Source: Thermomicrobiales bacterium
GTDB taxonomy: Bacteria; Chloroflexota; Chloroflexia; Thermomicrobiales; UBA6265
NCBI GenBank assembly: GCA_030447415.1
Contig: JAUJOZ010000008.1
Location: forward strand, 1-64,000
DNA: 64,000 nt
Reading direction: 5' to 3'
Shown piece after piece: positions 47,230 to 56,319 of the stretch. The notes below the pieces were generated by a model. The model saw nothing but the letters and a program-made list of their open reading frames with translations. It had not been told where the DNA came from and ran no database searches. The translations under genes and the position numbers were made by a program. Positions within the stretch are counted from its first letter, which is position 1; every line of letters begins with the position of its first letter.

Positions 47230-48386
47230 GGCTCCACCTCCACCACCCGATACAACCCCGACGTGCCGTAACGTTGCTTGAGCTGCTGGCTCGCTTCCGC
47301 CAGTTGACGCGGTCGCCTTGAGCGGAACCCGGGCAGCGATTCCTGCCGCCCCGTCGCGTCGATCAGACCCCAGAGCTCCAGCGTGAGCGCTTCCGCCGGT
47401 CCCGGCAGCGTGGCGGTCTGGAGCCGGTAGCCGAGCGCCTCCACGACCCGCTTCTGGTCGCCCGGCTCGCGCAAGGTCACCACCTGCTCCCAGGAGCGCG
47501 CCCCCTCCACGGTTGCCCGCAGCCGCGCCTGGCGGACGTGCCGCCCCCGCAGCGCCGGCCGCTCGAAGGCGCGCAGTCCGAGTTGTGTCAGGGCGACCAG
47601 CAGGGTTTCCAGGCTGACCGCCGGAGCCGGCAGGACGAGCTCCTCGACGACGGTCGCTTCCCGCGGCCGTGGCCGCACCCGGGCGTCGTCTCCTCCGACC
47701 ACCCCACTCGCCAGCTCCCAGGCTTGGCGTCCCGCCGGGCCGAACCGGGCCTGGACCGCCGGTGCCGGCAGCGCCGCCAGGTCACCCAACGTGCGCAGTC
47801 CGAGCCGCTCCAGCCGGCGCAGCGTTTCGGGCGGGAGCGGCAGCCAGGCGATCGGTGCCCCTGCCAGAAACCCCGCCACCGCTTCCCGTGCCGGGGCGAC
47901 GACGCGTGCATCTCCCGGCGCGGCCCGCCCGGCCGCGACCCGCGCCGCGAACTTCCCCGGCGCCACCCCGACCCGCGGCCGCAGGATCGGCGGCACGGTT
48001 GCGAGCAGGCGCCGCGCCGCTTCTGCCGGCGGACCCAGGCGTCGCTCCAGCCCTCGCAGGTTGACGTAGCAGCAGCCGGGTCGGTCCAGATCCGGCTCGA
48101 CCAGCGGGCTCAACTCCTCCAATCCGGCGACAATTCGGCCAAGGGCGGTCGCGTCGCGCGCCGGATCGGGCGGGACGACGACCGCTTCCGGGCAGAGCGC
48201 GACGGTTTCCCGCAGTGCCATCCCCGGCCGGACACCGCGCGCCGCCGCCTCCGGCGTGGCGTCGGTTACGATTGGGCGCCCGCCCGCCGCCGGACCGAGC
48301 ACGAGCGGCACCCCGTCCAGCTCCGGTCGCTCCAGCAGCGCGACCCGCAACGTAAAGTGTGGGACGCGCACGCAGGCGATTGGCAT
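47178..48386 (-). CDS. imuB: ImuB, catalytically inactive Y-family polymerase homologue
   Basis: This 402-aa Y-family fold has palm/finger and thumb regions (VAPGKFAARVAAGRAAPG, LGLRTLGDLAALPAPAVQARFG) and a little-finger region. The catalytic acidic residues are lost: the N-terminal strand reads IACVRVPHFTLRVALL and the SIDE motif is replaced by CYVNLRGLERRLG. This is the hallmark of ImuB, which bridges DnaE2 to the beta clamp. Start ATG 48386 has GGAGGGAAG upstream. It is first in the cassette and lies about 80 bases from a LexA palindrome. Confidence 0.9.
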   Translation of the reverse strand: MPIACVRVPHFTLRVALLERPELDGVPLVLGPAAGGRPIVTDATPEAAARGVRPGMALRETVALCPEAVVVPPDPARDATALGRIVAGLEELSPLVEPDLDRPGCCYVNLRGLERRLGPPAEAARRLLATVPPILRPRVGVAPGKFAARVAAGRAAPGDARVVAPAREAVAGFLAGAPIAWLPLPPETLRRLERLGLRTLGDLAALPAPAVQARFGPAGRQAWELASGVVGGDDARVRPRPREATVVEELVLPAPAVSLETLLVALTQLGLRAFERPALRGRHVRQARLRATVEGARSWEQVVTLREPGDQKRVVEALGYRLQTATLPGPAEALTLELWGLIDATGRQESLPGFRSRRPRQLAEASQQLKQRYGTSGLYRVVEVEPWSRIPERRRALIAYDP

Positions 48387-48463
48387 CGGCTTCCCTCCGT
48401 TGCCTTCCCGATCGGGGCTGGCGCGGCTGCTTCGGCCGTCAACTCCCGACCCGCGCTCAAGAT

Positions 48464-48479
48464 TAGAACATATGTTCTA
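48464..48479. promoter_or_regulatory. LexA (SOS) box, perfect palindrome
   Basis: TAGAACATATGTTCTA is a perfect 16-bp palindrome containing GAACATATGTTC, which fits the Gram-positive/actinobacterial LexA consensus GAAC-N4-GTTC exactly. It lies between the divergent imuB (start 48386) and ftsK (start 48631), closer to imuB, and is therefore expected to repress the imuB-DUF6504-dnaE2 cassette until DNA damage. It could also affect ftsK. Confidence 0.85.
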
Positions 48480-48630
48480 TAAGCGCAAGGGGGATGTCCG
48501 TTCACTGCTGGTGTATACTCGTACGCACCGAACGTACATCCCCGCGCCCGGCCCCGCGGCGTCCCCCCGCCGTCGGACCGCGTCGAGTCCCGGTCCCACG
48601 CTGGCGGCTCGGGTGACGGAGACCGCGTCA

Positions 48631-50967
48631 ATGGCAACCCAATCGAAGATCCGCACCACCGCCGCCCCGCGGGCCAGCACTCGTCGTGCTAGCGGTGCCC
48701 ACGACGGGCCGGTGGCTGTCATCACGGCTCGCCTGCGACGCATTGCCGCGACCCTGCGCCGGGTGCCTGATTTCCTCGGCTCGCACCGCTTGCGGCGAGA
48801 GGTGCTTGGCATCGGGCTCGTCCTCGTCGCACTGATGAGCGCCTGGGTGCTCGGTCGCGGCGGCGACGAGGGACAACTGGTGGCGTGGTGGGGACGGACG
48901 CTTGCCGCCTGCTGCGGCCGCGCCGCCCCGCTCGTCCCGATCTTCCTCGGCCTCGTCGCCCTCCGCGCGCTCGGCAGCCAGCCGGGTCCGGTCCTCCAGC
49001 CCCGTCACTACGTCGGCGGCTTCGGCTTCGGCACGGCGGTCGTCGGCCTCCTCCAGCTCCGTGCCGCCGCCGATCGAGACGGCGGCGCCGCGGCCGACGC
49101 CGGCGGTTACCTCGGTGTCGCCGTCGCTTCCCTCCTGAGCGGTGCGCTCGGCCAGATCGGTGCCGGTCTGCTGTGCCTGGTCGCCGGCGTCTTCGCCGTC
49201 TTCCTCCTGGCCGACACCGACCTCCAAACGTTCTGGGACGACCTGGGCGCGCTCCTCGGCGTCCTCTGGCGCGGCCTCTGGACTCTAGGATGCACCCTTG
49301 CTGTCGTCGCTCACCTCCTGTGGCGCGGCATTCGCGCGGTCGTTCCCCGCTGGCGCGCCGCGGACGATTCCGCACCGGCCGACGACCCCACACCAGCCGT
49401 GGATGCCACGCCACCAGCGCCGGTCCAGCTCCGCGACGCCGCGCCGGATGGCGGCCCTCCCCGGGAGACATCCCGTGCCGAGCGCGTCATCAACGTCCCG
49501 CAGCGCGAGACGCGGGCTGACCAGGACCAACCCAAGGCGTCGTCAAAGCCAGCCCCGGCCGCCCCCGGGCAGCCGCTGCCGCTACCGGACCTGCGTCATC
49601 TCGCCTACTACGACAGCGTCGCGCCCGATACCGCGGCCCTGCACGCTAAGGCGCGGTTGATCGAGGAAACGCTGACCAGCTTCAAGGTCGAGGCTCGCGT
49701 GCGGGAGATCAACCCTGGGCCGGCCGTCACCCAGTTCGCCCTGGAGCCGGGCCTTGGCATCAAGGTCCGACGCATCACCGAGCTCCAGAACGACCTCGCG
49801 CTGGCGCTGGCGGCGCCGAGCATCCGGATCGAGGCGCCCGTCCCCGGCATGGCCCGCGTGGGGCTAGAGATTCCCAACGCTCAGATCGCCACCGTCGGCC
49901 TGCGGGAGACGCTCGAGTCGACCGCCTTCGCCAAGAGCAAGGCGAAACTCCCGATCCCACTCGGTCGCGACGTCAACGGGCGCTACGTCGTCGGCGACCT
50001 CGCCCGCATGCCCCACCTGCTCATTGCCGGCGCCACCGGCTCTGGCAAGAGCGTCTGCCTCAATGGCATCATCTCCACCTTCCTGCTCACCCGGTCGCCC
50101 GACGACCTCAAGCTGCTGATGATCGACCCGAAGATGGTCGAGTTGACCGGCTACAACGGCGTGCCTCACCTGCAGTGCCCCGTCGTCACGGAGATGGACA
50201 AGGTCGTCGGCGCGCTCCGCCTCGTCCTGCGCGAGATGGAGCGTCGCTATGCCCTCTTCTCTCGCCTCGGCGTGCGCAACCTCGACGGCTACAAGATGAA
50301 GGTCGCCGACGAGCCGAGCGCCGAGCGTCTGCCGTACCTCGTCGTCATCATCGACGAGCTCGCCGACCTGATGATGACCGCCCCCGACGAGGTCGAGACC
50401 CTCCTCGTCCGCCTGGCTCAGATGGCGCGCGCCACCGGTATCCACCTCATCATTGCCACTCAGCGCCCATCGGTCGACGTCCTGACCGGGCTTATCAAGG
50501 CGAATGTACCGGCCCGCATTGCGTTCGCCGTCTCGTCCCTGACCGATAGCCGGGTCGTGCTCGACCTGCCGGGGGCCGAGCGACTCCTCGGCCGCGGCGA
50601 CATGCTCTATCTGCCGCCCGACGCCGCCAAGCCACAGCGCATCCAGGGTGCGTTCATCGACGACCCAGACGCCCAGTACGTGGTCGAGCACTGGCACGCC
50701 GTCGCGCCGGTTCCTCGCTATGCCCAGGAGTGGCTCGATCTCCCAAGCTCCAACCCCGACGAGGAAGGGGGCGAGGATGACCCGCTGATGGAGCAGGCCC
50801 TGGAGATCGTCCGCCAGCATGGCACCGCCTCCGCATCCATGCTCCAGCGCCGGCTGCGGGTTGGCTACAACCGGGCCGCCCGCTTGATCGAGCGGATGGA
50901 GGACGAAGGCATCATCGGCCCGGCCGACGGCCTGCGCGGTCGCTCGCTCCTCGCCGGCGACGATTGA
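48631..50967 (+). CDS. ftsK: DNA translocase FtsK/SpoIIIE
   Basis: This 778-aa protein has an N-terminal region with about four membrane segments (LGIGLVLVALMSAWVLG and others), a Pro/Ala linker, the alpha/beta motor with Walker A GATGSGKSVCLNG and Walker B LVVIIDELADLMM, and a C-terminal winged-helix gamma domain (MLQRRLRVGYNRAARLIERM) that reads KOPS-like sites. It pumps chromosomal DNA at the septum. ATG 48631 is chosen; the frame is open upstream through the LexA box but that part is not FtsK-like. Confidence 0.93.
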   Translation: MATQSKIRTTAAPRASTRRASGAHDGPVAVITARLRRIAATLRRVPDFLGSHRLRREVLGIGLVLVALMSAWVLGRGGDEGQLVAWWGRTLAACCGRAAPLVPIFLGLVALRALGSQPGPVLQPRHYVGGFGFGTAVVGLLQLRAAADRDGGAAADAGGYLGVAVASLLSGALGQIGAGLLCLVAGVFAVFLLADTDLQTFWDDLGALLGVLWRGLWTLGCTLAVVAHLLWRGIRAVVPRWRAADDSAPADDPTPAVDATPPAPVQLRDAAPDGGPPRETSRAERVINVPQRETRADQDQPKASSKPAPAAPGQPLPLPDLRHLAYYDSVAPDTAALHAKARLIEETLTSFKVEARVREINPGPAVTQFALEPGLGIKVRRITELQNDLALALAAPSIRIEAPVPGMARVGLEIPNAQIATVGLRETLESTAFAKSKAKLPIPLGRDVNGRYVVGDLARMPHLLIAGATGSGKSVCLNGIISTFLLTRSPDDLKLLMIDPKMVELTGYNGVPHLQCPVVTEMDKVVGALRLVLREMERRYALFSRLGVRNLDGYKMKVADEPSAERLPYLVVIIDELADLMMTAPDEVETLLVRLAQMARATGIHLIIATQRPSVDVLTGLIKANVPARIAFAVSSLTDSRVVLDLPGAERLLGRGDMLYLPPDAAKPQRIQGAFIDDPDAQYVVEHWHAVAPVPRYAQEWLDLPSSNPDEEGGEDDPLMEQALEIVRQHGTASASMLQRRLRVGYNRAARLIERMEDEGIIGPADGLRGRSLLAGDD

Positions 50968-50999
50968 TCGTTCGCGGCGGCCCACCGGGAGCGACCTCC

Positions 51000-51537
51000 G
51001 TGCCACGCCTTGAGACCGAACGGCTCATCGTCCTCCCTTTCACCCTCGACCTGAAGCGGTTGGCGCTTCGCGATCGAGCGGGGCTTGCCAGCCGAATCGA
51101 CGCCGGACTCCCCGACGAGTGGCCCAACCCCGATTACGCCGAGGTCCTCCCGTTCCTCGTCGCGATGGCCGAGCGCGACCCGGCGCGGGACGACGGCGCC
51201 TGGAGCGGACTCATCCTCCATCGTGTGGATCGCGTGGTCATTGGGGAGATGGGGTGTAAGGGAGGACCCGATGCCGCGGGGACCGTGGAGATCGGGTACG
51301 GCATCATCCCCGCTTACCGTGGCCAGGGGTACGCCACTGAGGCCGTCGGCGCCCTGGTTGACTGGGCCGTTCGCCGGCCGGGGTGAGCCGGGTCGTTGCC
51401 GCGTGCGAACCCGGCAACGCCGCCTCGATCCATGTGCTTGAGAAGGTGGGGATGCGGCGTCTGGCCCCGCAGAAGGGATGCTGCGCTGGGAGTTGCGCGC
51501 GGCGGGGCGGACGGGAGAAGGACCCGCGGCCACATGA
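51000..51537 (+). CDS. GNAT-family N-acetyltransferase (two single-base deletions)
   Basis: It begins PRLETERLIVLPFTLDLKRL like RimJ/RimL-type acetyltransferases, with the acetyl-CoA motif IIPAYRGQGYATEAVGALV. The frame stops at TGA after AVRRPG, but the next frame continues VSRVVAACEPGNAASIHVLEKVGM, the expected motif B. A second missing G at about 51476 restores MLRWELRAAGRTGEG and the stop at 51535-51537. Repaired length is 179 aa. Both deletions are in G runs. The start is GTG 51000 with GGGAGCG upstream. Substrate unknown. Confidence 0.8.
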
Positions 51538-51755
51538 CGATGCGCGGTGGCACCTCGGGCAGCGGCTCCGGCGTCCCGCCGCGGCCGCGCGGTCTCGGGG
51601 GCTGGCAGGTGCGGCCGCCCAACAGTAAGCGGCGCCTCCGGCAGCTTACCGGGAGGATGGCGAACGCCGACGCCTGCCGCCCTCCCCAGCCGAAGCAGGG
51701 ACGGGTCAACGGTGACGGCTGTTTGCCGGAGCTCGAGGTTGTTGGTGCGCGGACG
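51534..51755 (+). other. possible small ORF or non-coding spacer after the acetyltransferase
   Basis: An ATG overlaps the repaired acetyltransferase stop (ATGA) and opens MTMRGGTSGSGSGVPPRPRG, a Gly/Pro/Arg-rich frame that runs into the convergent zinc-ribbon gene. With one base change it could end at a TGA near 51710. The composition does not allow a confident call. Confidence 0.2.
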
Positions 51756-52091
51756 CTACAGCTCGAGAAGGCTCACCTGACCGCCGACTTGGGTCTGCCC
51801 CGGATCGTGCCCCTGGGTGCGGATCTGGTCGAAGCAGCGCGAGCAGTAGACGGGGTTGCCGTTGCGCGGGACGAAGGGGACGGTGGTCGTCTCGCCGCAC
51901 TCGGCGCAGATGACCTCCGTTTGCGGCCGCTCATGGAGGCCGAGGCGAGCCTTACGGGCGGCGCGGCAATCGGTGCAGCGGGCCGGCACGTTGACGAGCC
52001 CCTTTTCTCGGTAGAACTGCTGCTCCCCGGCCGTCCAGATGAACGGCTGGTTGCAGTCCCGACAGGTCAGCGTGCGATCCGCGAAGTCCAC
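51756..52091 (-). CDS. zinc-ribbon domain protein (four CxxC pairs)
   Basis: This 111-aa protein has two tandem ribbons. The first has CRDC and CTDC around FIWTAGEQQFYREKGLVNVP (the probable zinc-ribbon zf-trcl type); the second has CAEC and CSRC around TTTVPFVPRNGNPVYC. The two-ribbon layout is common as a small cytosolic protein in Chloroflexota and Firmicutes; no function is established. It is monocistronic and convergent with the acetyltransferase. Confidence 0.8.
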   Translation of the reverse strand: MDFADRTLTCRDCNQPFIWTAGEQQFYREKGLVNVPARCTDCRAARKARLGLHERPQTEVICAECGETTTVPFVPRNGNPVYCSRCFDQIRTQGHDPGQTQVGGQVSLLEL

Positions 52092-52338
52092 CGGTCACTC
52101 TCCTCCGAGCCGCGGCGGCCCCGCGGCGTTCGCCACGAAGGGCTTCCGGCATGAGGGACCGGCGGGCCGCTGCGGGATCGGCGAACGCGCGTGGCGAGAT
52201 GAGTCCCACAGTATCACCCGTTGCCGTGCGACGCAATACTCCCCTAATTCCTCAGAAAGCGCGGAAGTGATCACCTTTTGTGGAGCATCCGCAATCATCC
52301 ACTTTTCCGCCGGCCGCCAATGCTGGCGCGGCGTCGGG

Positions 52339-52366
52339 TTCACCAAAGCCCCAGTCGTGGTAAAAT
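52339..52366 (+). promoter_or_regulatory. probable promoter of recR
   Basis: TTCACC (52339-52344) and TAAAAT (52361-52366) are 16 bases apart, 68 bases upstream of the recR start. TAAAAT is one of the best -10 boxes in the window. Confidence 0.5.
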
Positions 52367-52433
52367 CGAACGTCTGTCCTCATTCGACCGGGGCCGCCGC
52401 GGGGCGGTCCGCGCTGAGCCGAAAGGGTGTAGG

Positions 52434-53045
52434 GTGTCGGTCCGAGGCGCTTCGGTCACGGCGCAGCCGGTGGCCAGGCTCATTGACGAGTTTGCCAAGC
52501 TGCCGGGCGTCGGCCCCAAAACCGCTTCCCGCCTCGCGTTCTACCTGCTCCGCGGCTCGCGCGAGGAAGCGACTGCGCTCGCCGAGGCGATCCTCGATGT
52601 CAAGGAGCGCATCCGGCTCTGCTCGAACTGCTTCAACATCACCGAGAGCGATCCGTGCGCAATCTGCGCCGACCCAACGCGTGACAAGGCAATCTGCGTC
52701 GTCGAGGAGCCGTTGGACGTGGTTGCCCTCGAGCGCACCGGGCAACTCAAGGGCCGCTACCACGTCCTGCACGGCGCCATCTCCCCGGTCGAAGGGATCG
52801 GCCCAGATAAGCTCAAGATCCGGGAGTTGCTCGAGCGGGTCCGGCGGGAGGATCCCGACGAAGTCATCGTCGCCACCAACCTCGACCTGCCGGGTGAGGC
52901 TACCGCCACCTACCTCCACCGCCTCCTCGTGCCCCTCGGTGTCAATGTGACCCGCCCGGCAAGCGGCCTCCCCGTCGGCGGCGACCTGGAGTACGCCGAC
53001 GAGATTACCCTTGGTCGTGCTCTGAGCGGCCGCCGCGCCCTCTGA
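52434..53045 (+). CDS. recR: recombination mediator RecR
   Basis: This 203-aa RecR has an N-terminal helix-hairpin-helix (KLPGVGPKTASRLAFYLL), a four-Cys zinc finger (CSNCFNITESDPCAIC) and a Toprim domain (AICVVEEPLDVVALERTG, YHVLHGAISPVEGIGPD). With RecO it loads RecA onto SSB-coated DNA. GTG 52434 gives the family length. Usually dnaX and a YbaB/EbfC gene lie upstream; neither is present here. Confidence 0.95.
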   Translation: MSVRGASVTAQPVARLIDEFAKLPGVGPKTASRLAFYLLRGSREEATALAEAILDVKERIRLCSNCFNITESDPCAICADPTRDKAICVVEEPLDVVALERTGQLKGRYHVLHGAISPVEGIGPDKLKIRELLERVRREDPDEVIVATNLDLPGEATATYLHRLLVPLGVNVTRPASGLPVGGDLEYADEITLGRALSGRRAL

Positions 53046-53217
53046 TTCCGAGGACTCGGGGCAATGTGCTGGTGGCCGAAAGGTCGCCGTCGACACCACG
53101 TGGCGGTTCTTCATGAAACGCCCATGCCGCCCCCCCGAGGAGGGTAGACCGATCACTGACGACTCGGCCGCTCACTCCGTGAGGTTACACGCGGCACGCG
53201 GTATGCGGCACCACTGG

Positions 53218-53246
53218 TTGCGGCGTGTCCCTCGGCTGTGTAGAAT
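53218..53246 (+). promoter_or_regulatory. promoter giving a nearly leaderless mRNA
   Basis: TTGCGG (53218-53223), a 17-base spacer and TAGAAT (53241-53246) precede the ATG at 53255 by only eight bases. Initiation at the usual distance would start the mRNA at or beside the ATG. Confidence 0.5.
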
Positions 53247-53254
53247 CGAGAGAG

Positions 53255-54427
53255 ATGGAGAACGTAGCGGTTGTCGGCGTGGTCAGCTTCCAGCCCGCCT
53301 CAACGGAGCGGGAGGGTGTGACAGCGGGCGCCGTGCCGCGGCTTGACCCTTCGGTCGCTCCTCTCGCCCCACCCACGCGAGCACCCGACGCCGAGGACGG
53401 CGATCAACCGCCCCCACCTGCTTCGGCGGTGGACGTCCACGGTGTTCGCGCGCGGGACGTGGCGGCGCTGCGACGGCTCTCGGTCGTCCACCGGCTCGAC
53501 CAGCCGGAGGCGCTGCTCACCCCCTACAGCCCGCTCCGTGCCGGCCTCACCGCTCTTGTACCCGGGCTCCGCGGGCAGCGGCCACTCTTCCTGGCCAGCG
53601 CGAACGATCGTTTGCTTGGCTTCGCCCAGTTCCTGCCGGTCCGTCCGGACCAGCGGTGGCATCTGGTTGCCCTGGGGGCAGCCGGTGGCGACGCGCAGGC
53701 GGTTTGGGAGGAGCTTCTGGCTCACGGCGTCAAGAGCGCTGGCGGGCGCGGCGTGAAGCGACTCTACGTGCGCGCGCCGGTCGACTCCCCGGTGACACCC
53801 GCCATCCGTGCGGTGGGGTGGGCGCCGTTCGGCACCGAGACGCTCTTCGTCGCCTACGACATCGAGCGAATTGGTGAGTCGGCGGCCTTGCGCTCACAGG
53901 AGCAGTCTGACACTTGGGCGATCCACCAGCTCTACAACGCGGCCGTTCCGCGTCAGGTCCAGTACGCCGAAGCGTTCACGAGTCATCGCTGGGACGCGCG
54001 CGTGCGCGGTACCCGCCGGAATGGTCCCGTCGCCACCGGCTGGTTGGTCGAGGAGGGCCACCACGTCACCGGTTACGCTCGACTCTCGTCCCGGGGCAGC
54101 ACCCATGTCATGGAGCTCGTCTACCACCCGGAGCGCCCGGACGTGCTTGACGCACTGGTGGACGGCCTCGTGGCGCGCGTACCCGCGTCGGGAGCCAAGC
54201 GACTTTACTGTGCCGTCCGCCACTACCAGCCCGAGGCGGCGAGGGTACTGTCGGCCCGCGGCTTTGTTCCGGTCTTGGAACAGGAGTTGCACATTAAGTA
54301 CACGACGGCGAACGTCCGTCTTCCGAGTTGGGAGACGGTACCGTTCCGGGTTGAGGTCAGGGACAAGCTGCCCAAGCGGGTCCCTTCCTTCCTCCACGGC
54401 CAACCGCGCGACGAGTCGGCGACCTGA
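53255..54427 (+). CDS. hypothetical protein, GNAT-like repeats
   Basis: This 390-aa protein appears to have two acetyltransferase-like halves: RPLFLASANDRLLGFAQFLP with GVKRLYVRAPVDSPV, and HHVTGYARLSSRGSTHVMEL with AKRLYCAVRHYQPEAARVL. No clean acetyl-CoA P-loop Q/RxxGxG is visible, so catalytic activity is uncertain. The N-terminal ~60 residues are Pro-rich and probably disordered. ATG 53255 follows a -10 box at eight bases, suggesting leaderless translation. It precedes the R3H ATPase gene by 98 bases. Confidence 0.65.
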   Translation: MENVAVVGVVSFQPASTEREGVTAGAVPRLDPSVAPLAPPTRAPDAEDGDQPPPPASAVDVHGVRARDVAALRRLSVVHRLDQPEALLTPYSPLRAGLTALVPGLRGQRPLFLASANDRLLGFAQFLPVRPDQRWHLVALGAAGGDAQAVWEELLAHGVKSAGGRGVKRLYVRAPVDSPVTPAIRAVGWAPFGTETLFVAYDIERIGESAALRSQEQSDTWAIHQLYNAAVPRQVQYAEAFTSHRWDARVRGTRRNGPVATGWLVEEGHHVTGYARLSSRGSTHVMELVYHPERPDVLDALVDGLVARVPASGAKRLYCAVRHYQPEAARVLSARGFVPVLEQELHIKYTTANVRLPSWETVPFRVEVRDKLPKRVPSFLHGQPRDESAT

Positions 54428-54525
54428 GGAGATTGTCAGCGCTCGCCCCCCTTGCGCCGGGAAGCGATTTTTCCCGCCGGCCGGTGCCGTTCCCCTGCGG
54501 CACCATTGACCGTTAGAGGTGACGA

Positions 54526-56316
54526 TTGAGTAGCATGCCCCAGGCACGTACCCCATCCTTCGATCGGAAAGACTACGAACTCGAGATCACCGACAACCTC
54601 GCAGATCTTCTCGCGGTGTTGCCCCCACACATCGCCGAAGCGATCGGCATGGCCGAGGGCGATGCGACCCATGGCGGTCTAATCGAGATCGTCATGGACC
54701 TCGGTCGGCGGCCCGAGGCGCGATACCAGGATGGCGAGGCCGTCATCACCGAGCGCGATGTTGCCCGCGAAGACCTCGCGTACGTCGCCGCCCGCATCGG
54801 CCATTTCGGCGACGACAACCGCGCCGGCATCGAGCGCACGCTGCACCGGATCTCCGCCATCCGCAATCGCGGTGGCGAGTTGGTCGGTCTCACCTGCCGC
54901 ATCGGTCGTGCCGTCTACGGCACCATCGCCATCATTCGCGACCTGATTGAAAGCGGCGAGAGCGTCCTGCTCCTCGGTCGACCGGGGGTTGGCAAGACGA
55001 CCATGCTGCGGGAGACGGCCCGCGTCCTTGCCGACGAGCTCGGCAAGCGCGTTGTCATCGTCGACACGTCCAACGAGATCGCCGGCGACGGTGATATTCC
55101 TCACCCGGCGATCGGGCGCGCCCGGAGGATGCAGGTCCCGACGCCCACCGCGCAGCATGCGGTGATGATCGAGGCGGTCGAGAACCACATGCCGGAGGTC
55201 ATCGTCATCGACGAGATCGGCACGGAGCTGGAGGCACTTGCCGCCCGCACCATCGCCGAGCGCGGCGTCCAGTTGATCGGAACCGCCCACGGCAATACCC
55301 TCGAAAACCTGATGATGAACCCGACCCTCTCCGACCTGATCGGTGGCATCCAGTCGGTCACCTTGTCAGACGAGGAGGCGCGACGCCGCGGCACCCAGAA
55401 GTCGATTCTGGAGCGCAAGGCGCCCCCGACGTTCGGCGTCATGATCGAGATCATCAGCCGGGACGAGGTGGCCGTCCATCGGGACGTCGCCGCCACGGTC
55501 GACGCCATCCTCCGCAACGCACCACCGCGCACCGAGACCCGTCGCCGCGAGGACGACGGCGAGGTCGCCATCTCGACCGCCGACGACGCGCGCCGCGAAC
55601 CCGCCGTGCGTTCGCTCCAGGCCGGGCAGGGCCAGCTCCCGGCGGCGTCCGGACCACAGCGGCGGGGCATCGTCGACATCACCACGCGACAACCCGCGCG
55701 CGACGCGGCGTATGGTCCGGCACCCGCCGCCGAGCCAACGGCCGGCGACGTTGCGCCCTTTTTGCCGCGCGGCCGCGGCGTGGAAGGCAAACCGCTCCGG
55801 CTCTATCCTTTCGGCGTCAGCCGTAACCGTCTGGAGCAGGCGATCGCGCAGCTCCGTGTCCCCGCGGTCATCGTGCGGGACCAGCGGGAGGCCGACCTCG
55901 TCGTCACCTTGAAGAACTACTACCGGCGGAAGCCGCAGCCGCTCCGCGAGGCGGAAGCGCGCGGCACCCCCGTCTACGTGCTGCGCGCCAACACCGGAAC
56001 CCAGATGGAAAACGTCCTGGCCGGGCTCTTCCCGAACGCTGCGGCCGCGAGCCGGCAGACCGGGCCGAGCATGTCTCCTATCCCGGCGAGCGACACCGGA
56101 CGGGACGGTGAGGATCCGGTCTCCCACGCCATGTTCGAAGCGGAGGAGGCGATCAGCGCCGTGATCGACGGGGCACCGCCCGTCGCGCTGGCGCCGCAGG
56201 GCTCCTACGTCCGCCGCCTCCAGCACCAACTGGCCGACCGCTACAACCTTGGATCGCGCAGCCGGGGGCGCGAGCCGAACCGCCGCGTCGAGATCTATCG
56301 CGAGGGCCTGCAGTAG
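54526..56316 (+). CDS. R3H-domain AAA ATPase (SpoIIIAA/Ycf45-like)
   Basis: The ATPase domain has Walker [16 protein letters not shown] near residue 148, Walker B-like [17 protein letters not shown] and [20 protein letters not shown], as in the secretion-ATPase-like SpoIIIAA family. The C-terminal part, after a 60-residue linker, has [15 protein letters not shown] and [19 protein letters not shown], the latter an R3H single-stranded nucleic-acid-binding domain. 596 aa from TTG 54526; ATG 54535 is equally possible. Role unknown; it is repeatedly found next to tmk in Chloroflexota, which I recall rather than checked. Confidence 0.85.
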   Translation: MSSMPQARTPSFDRKDYELEITDNLADLLAVLPPHIAEAIGMAEGDATHGGLIEIVMDLGRRPEARYQDGEAVITERDVAREDLAYVAARIGHFGDDNRAGIERTLHRISAIRNRGGELVGLTCRIGRAVYGTIAIIRDLIESGESVLLLGRPGVGKTTMLRETARVLADELGKRVVIVDTSNEIAGDGDIPHPAIGRARRMQVPTPTAQHAVMIEAVENHMPEVIVIDEIGTELEALAARTIAERGVQLIGTAHGNTLENLMMNPTLSDLIGGIQSVTLSDEEARRRGTQKSILERKAPPTFGVMIEIISRDEVAVHRDVAATVDAILRNAPPRTETRRREDDGEVAISTADDARREPAVRSLQAGQGQLPAASGPQRRGIVDITTRQPARDAAYGPAPAAEPTAGDVAPFLPRGRGVEGKPLRLYPFGVSRNRLEQAIAQLRVPAVIVRDQREADLVVTLKNYYRRKPQPLREAEARGTPVYVLRANTGTQMENVLAGLFPNAAAASRQTGPSMSPIPASDTGRDGEDPVSHAMFEAEEAISAVIDGAPPVALAPQGSYVRRLQHQLADRYNLGSRSRGREPNRRVEIYREGLQ

Positions 56317-56319
56317 GTC

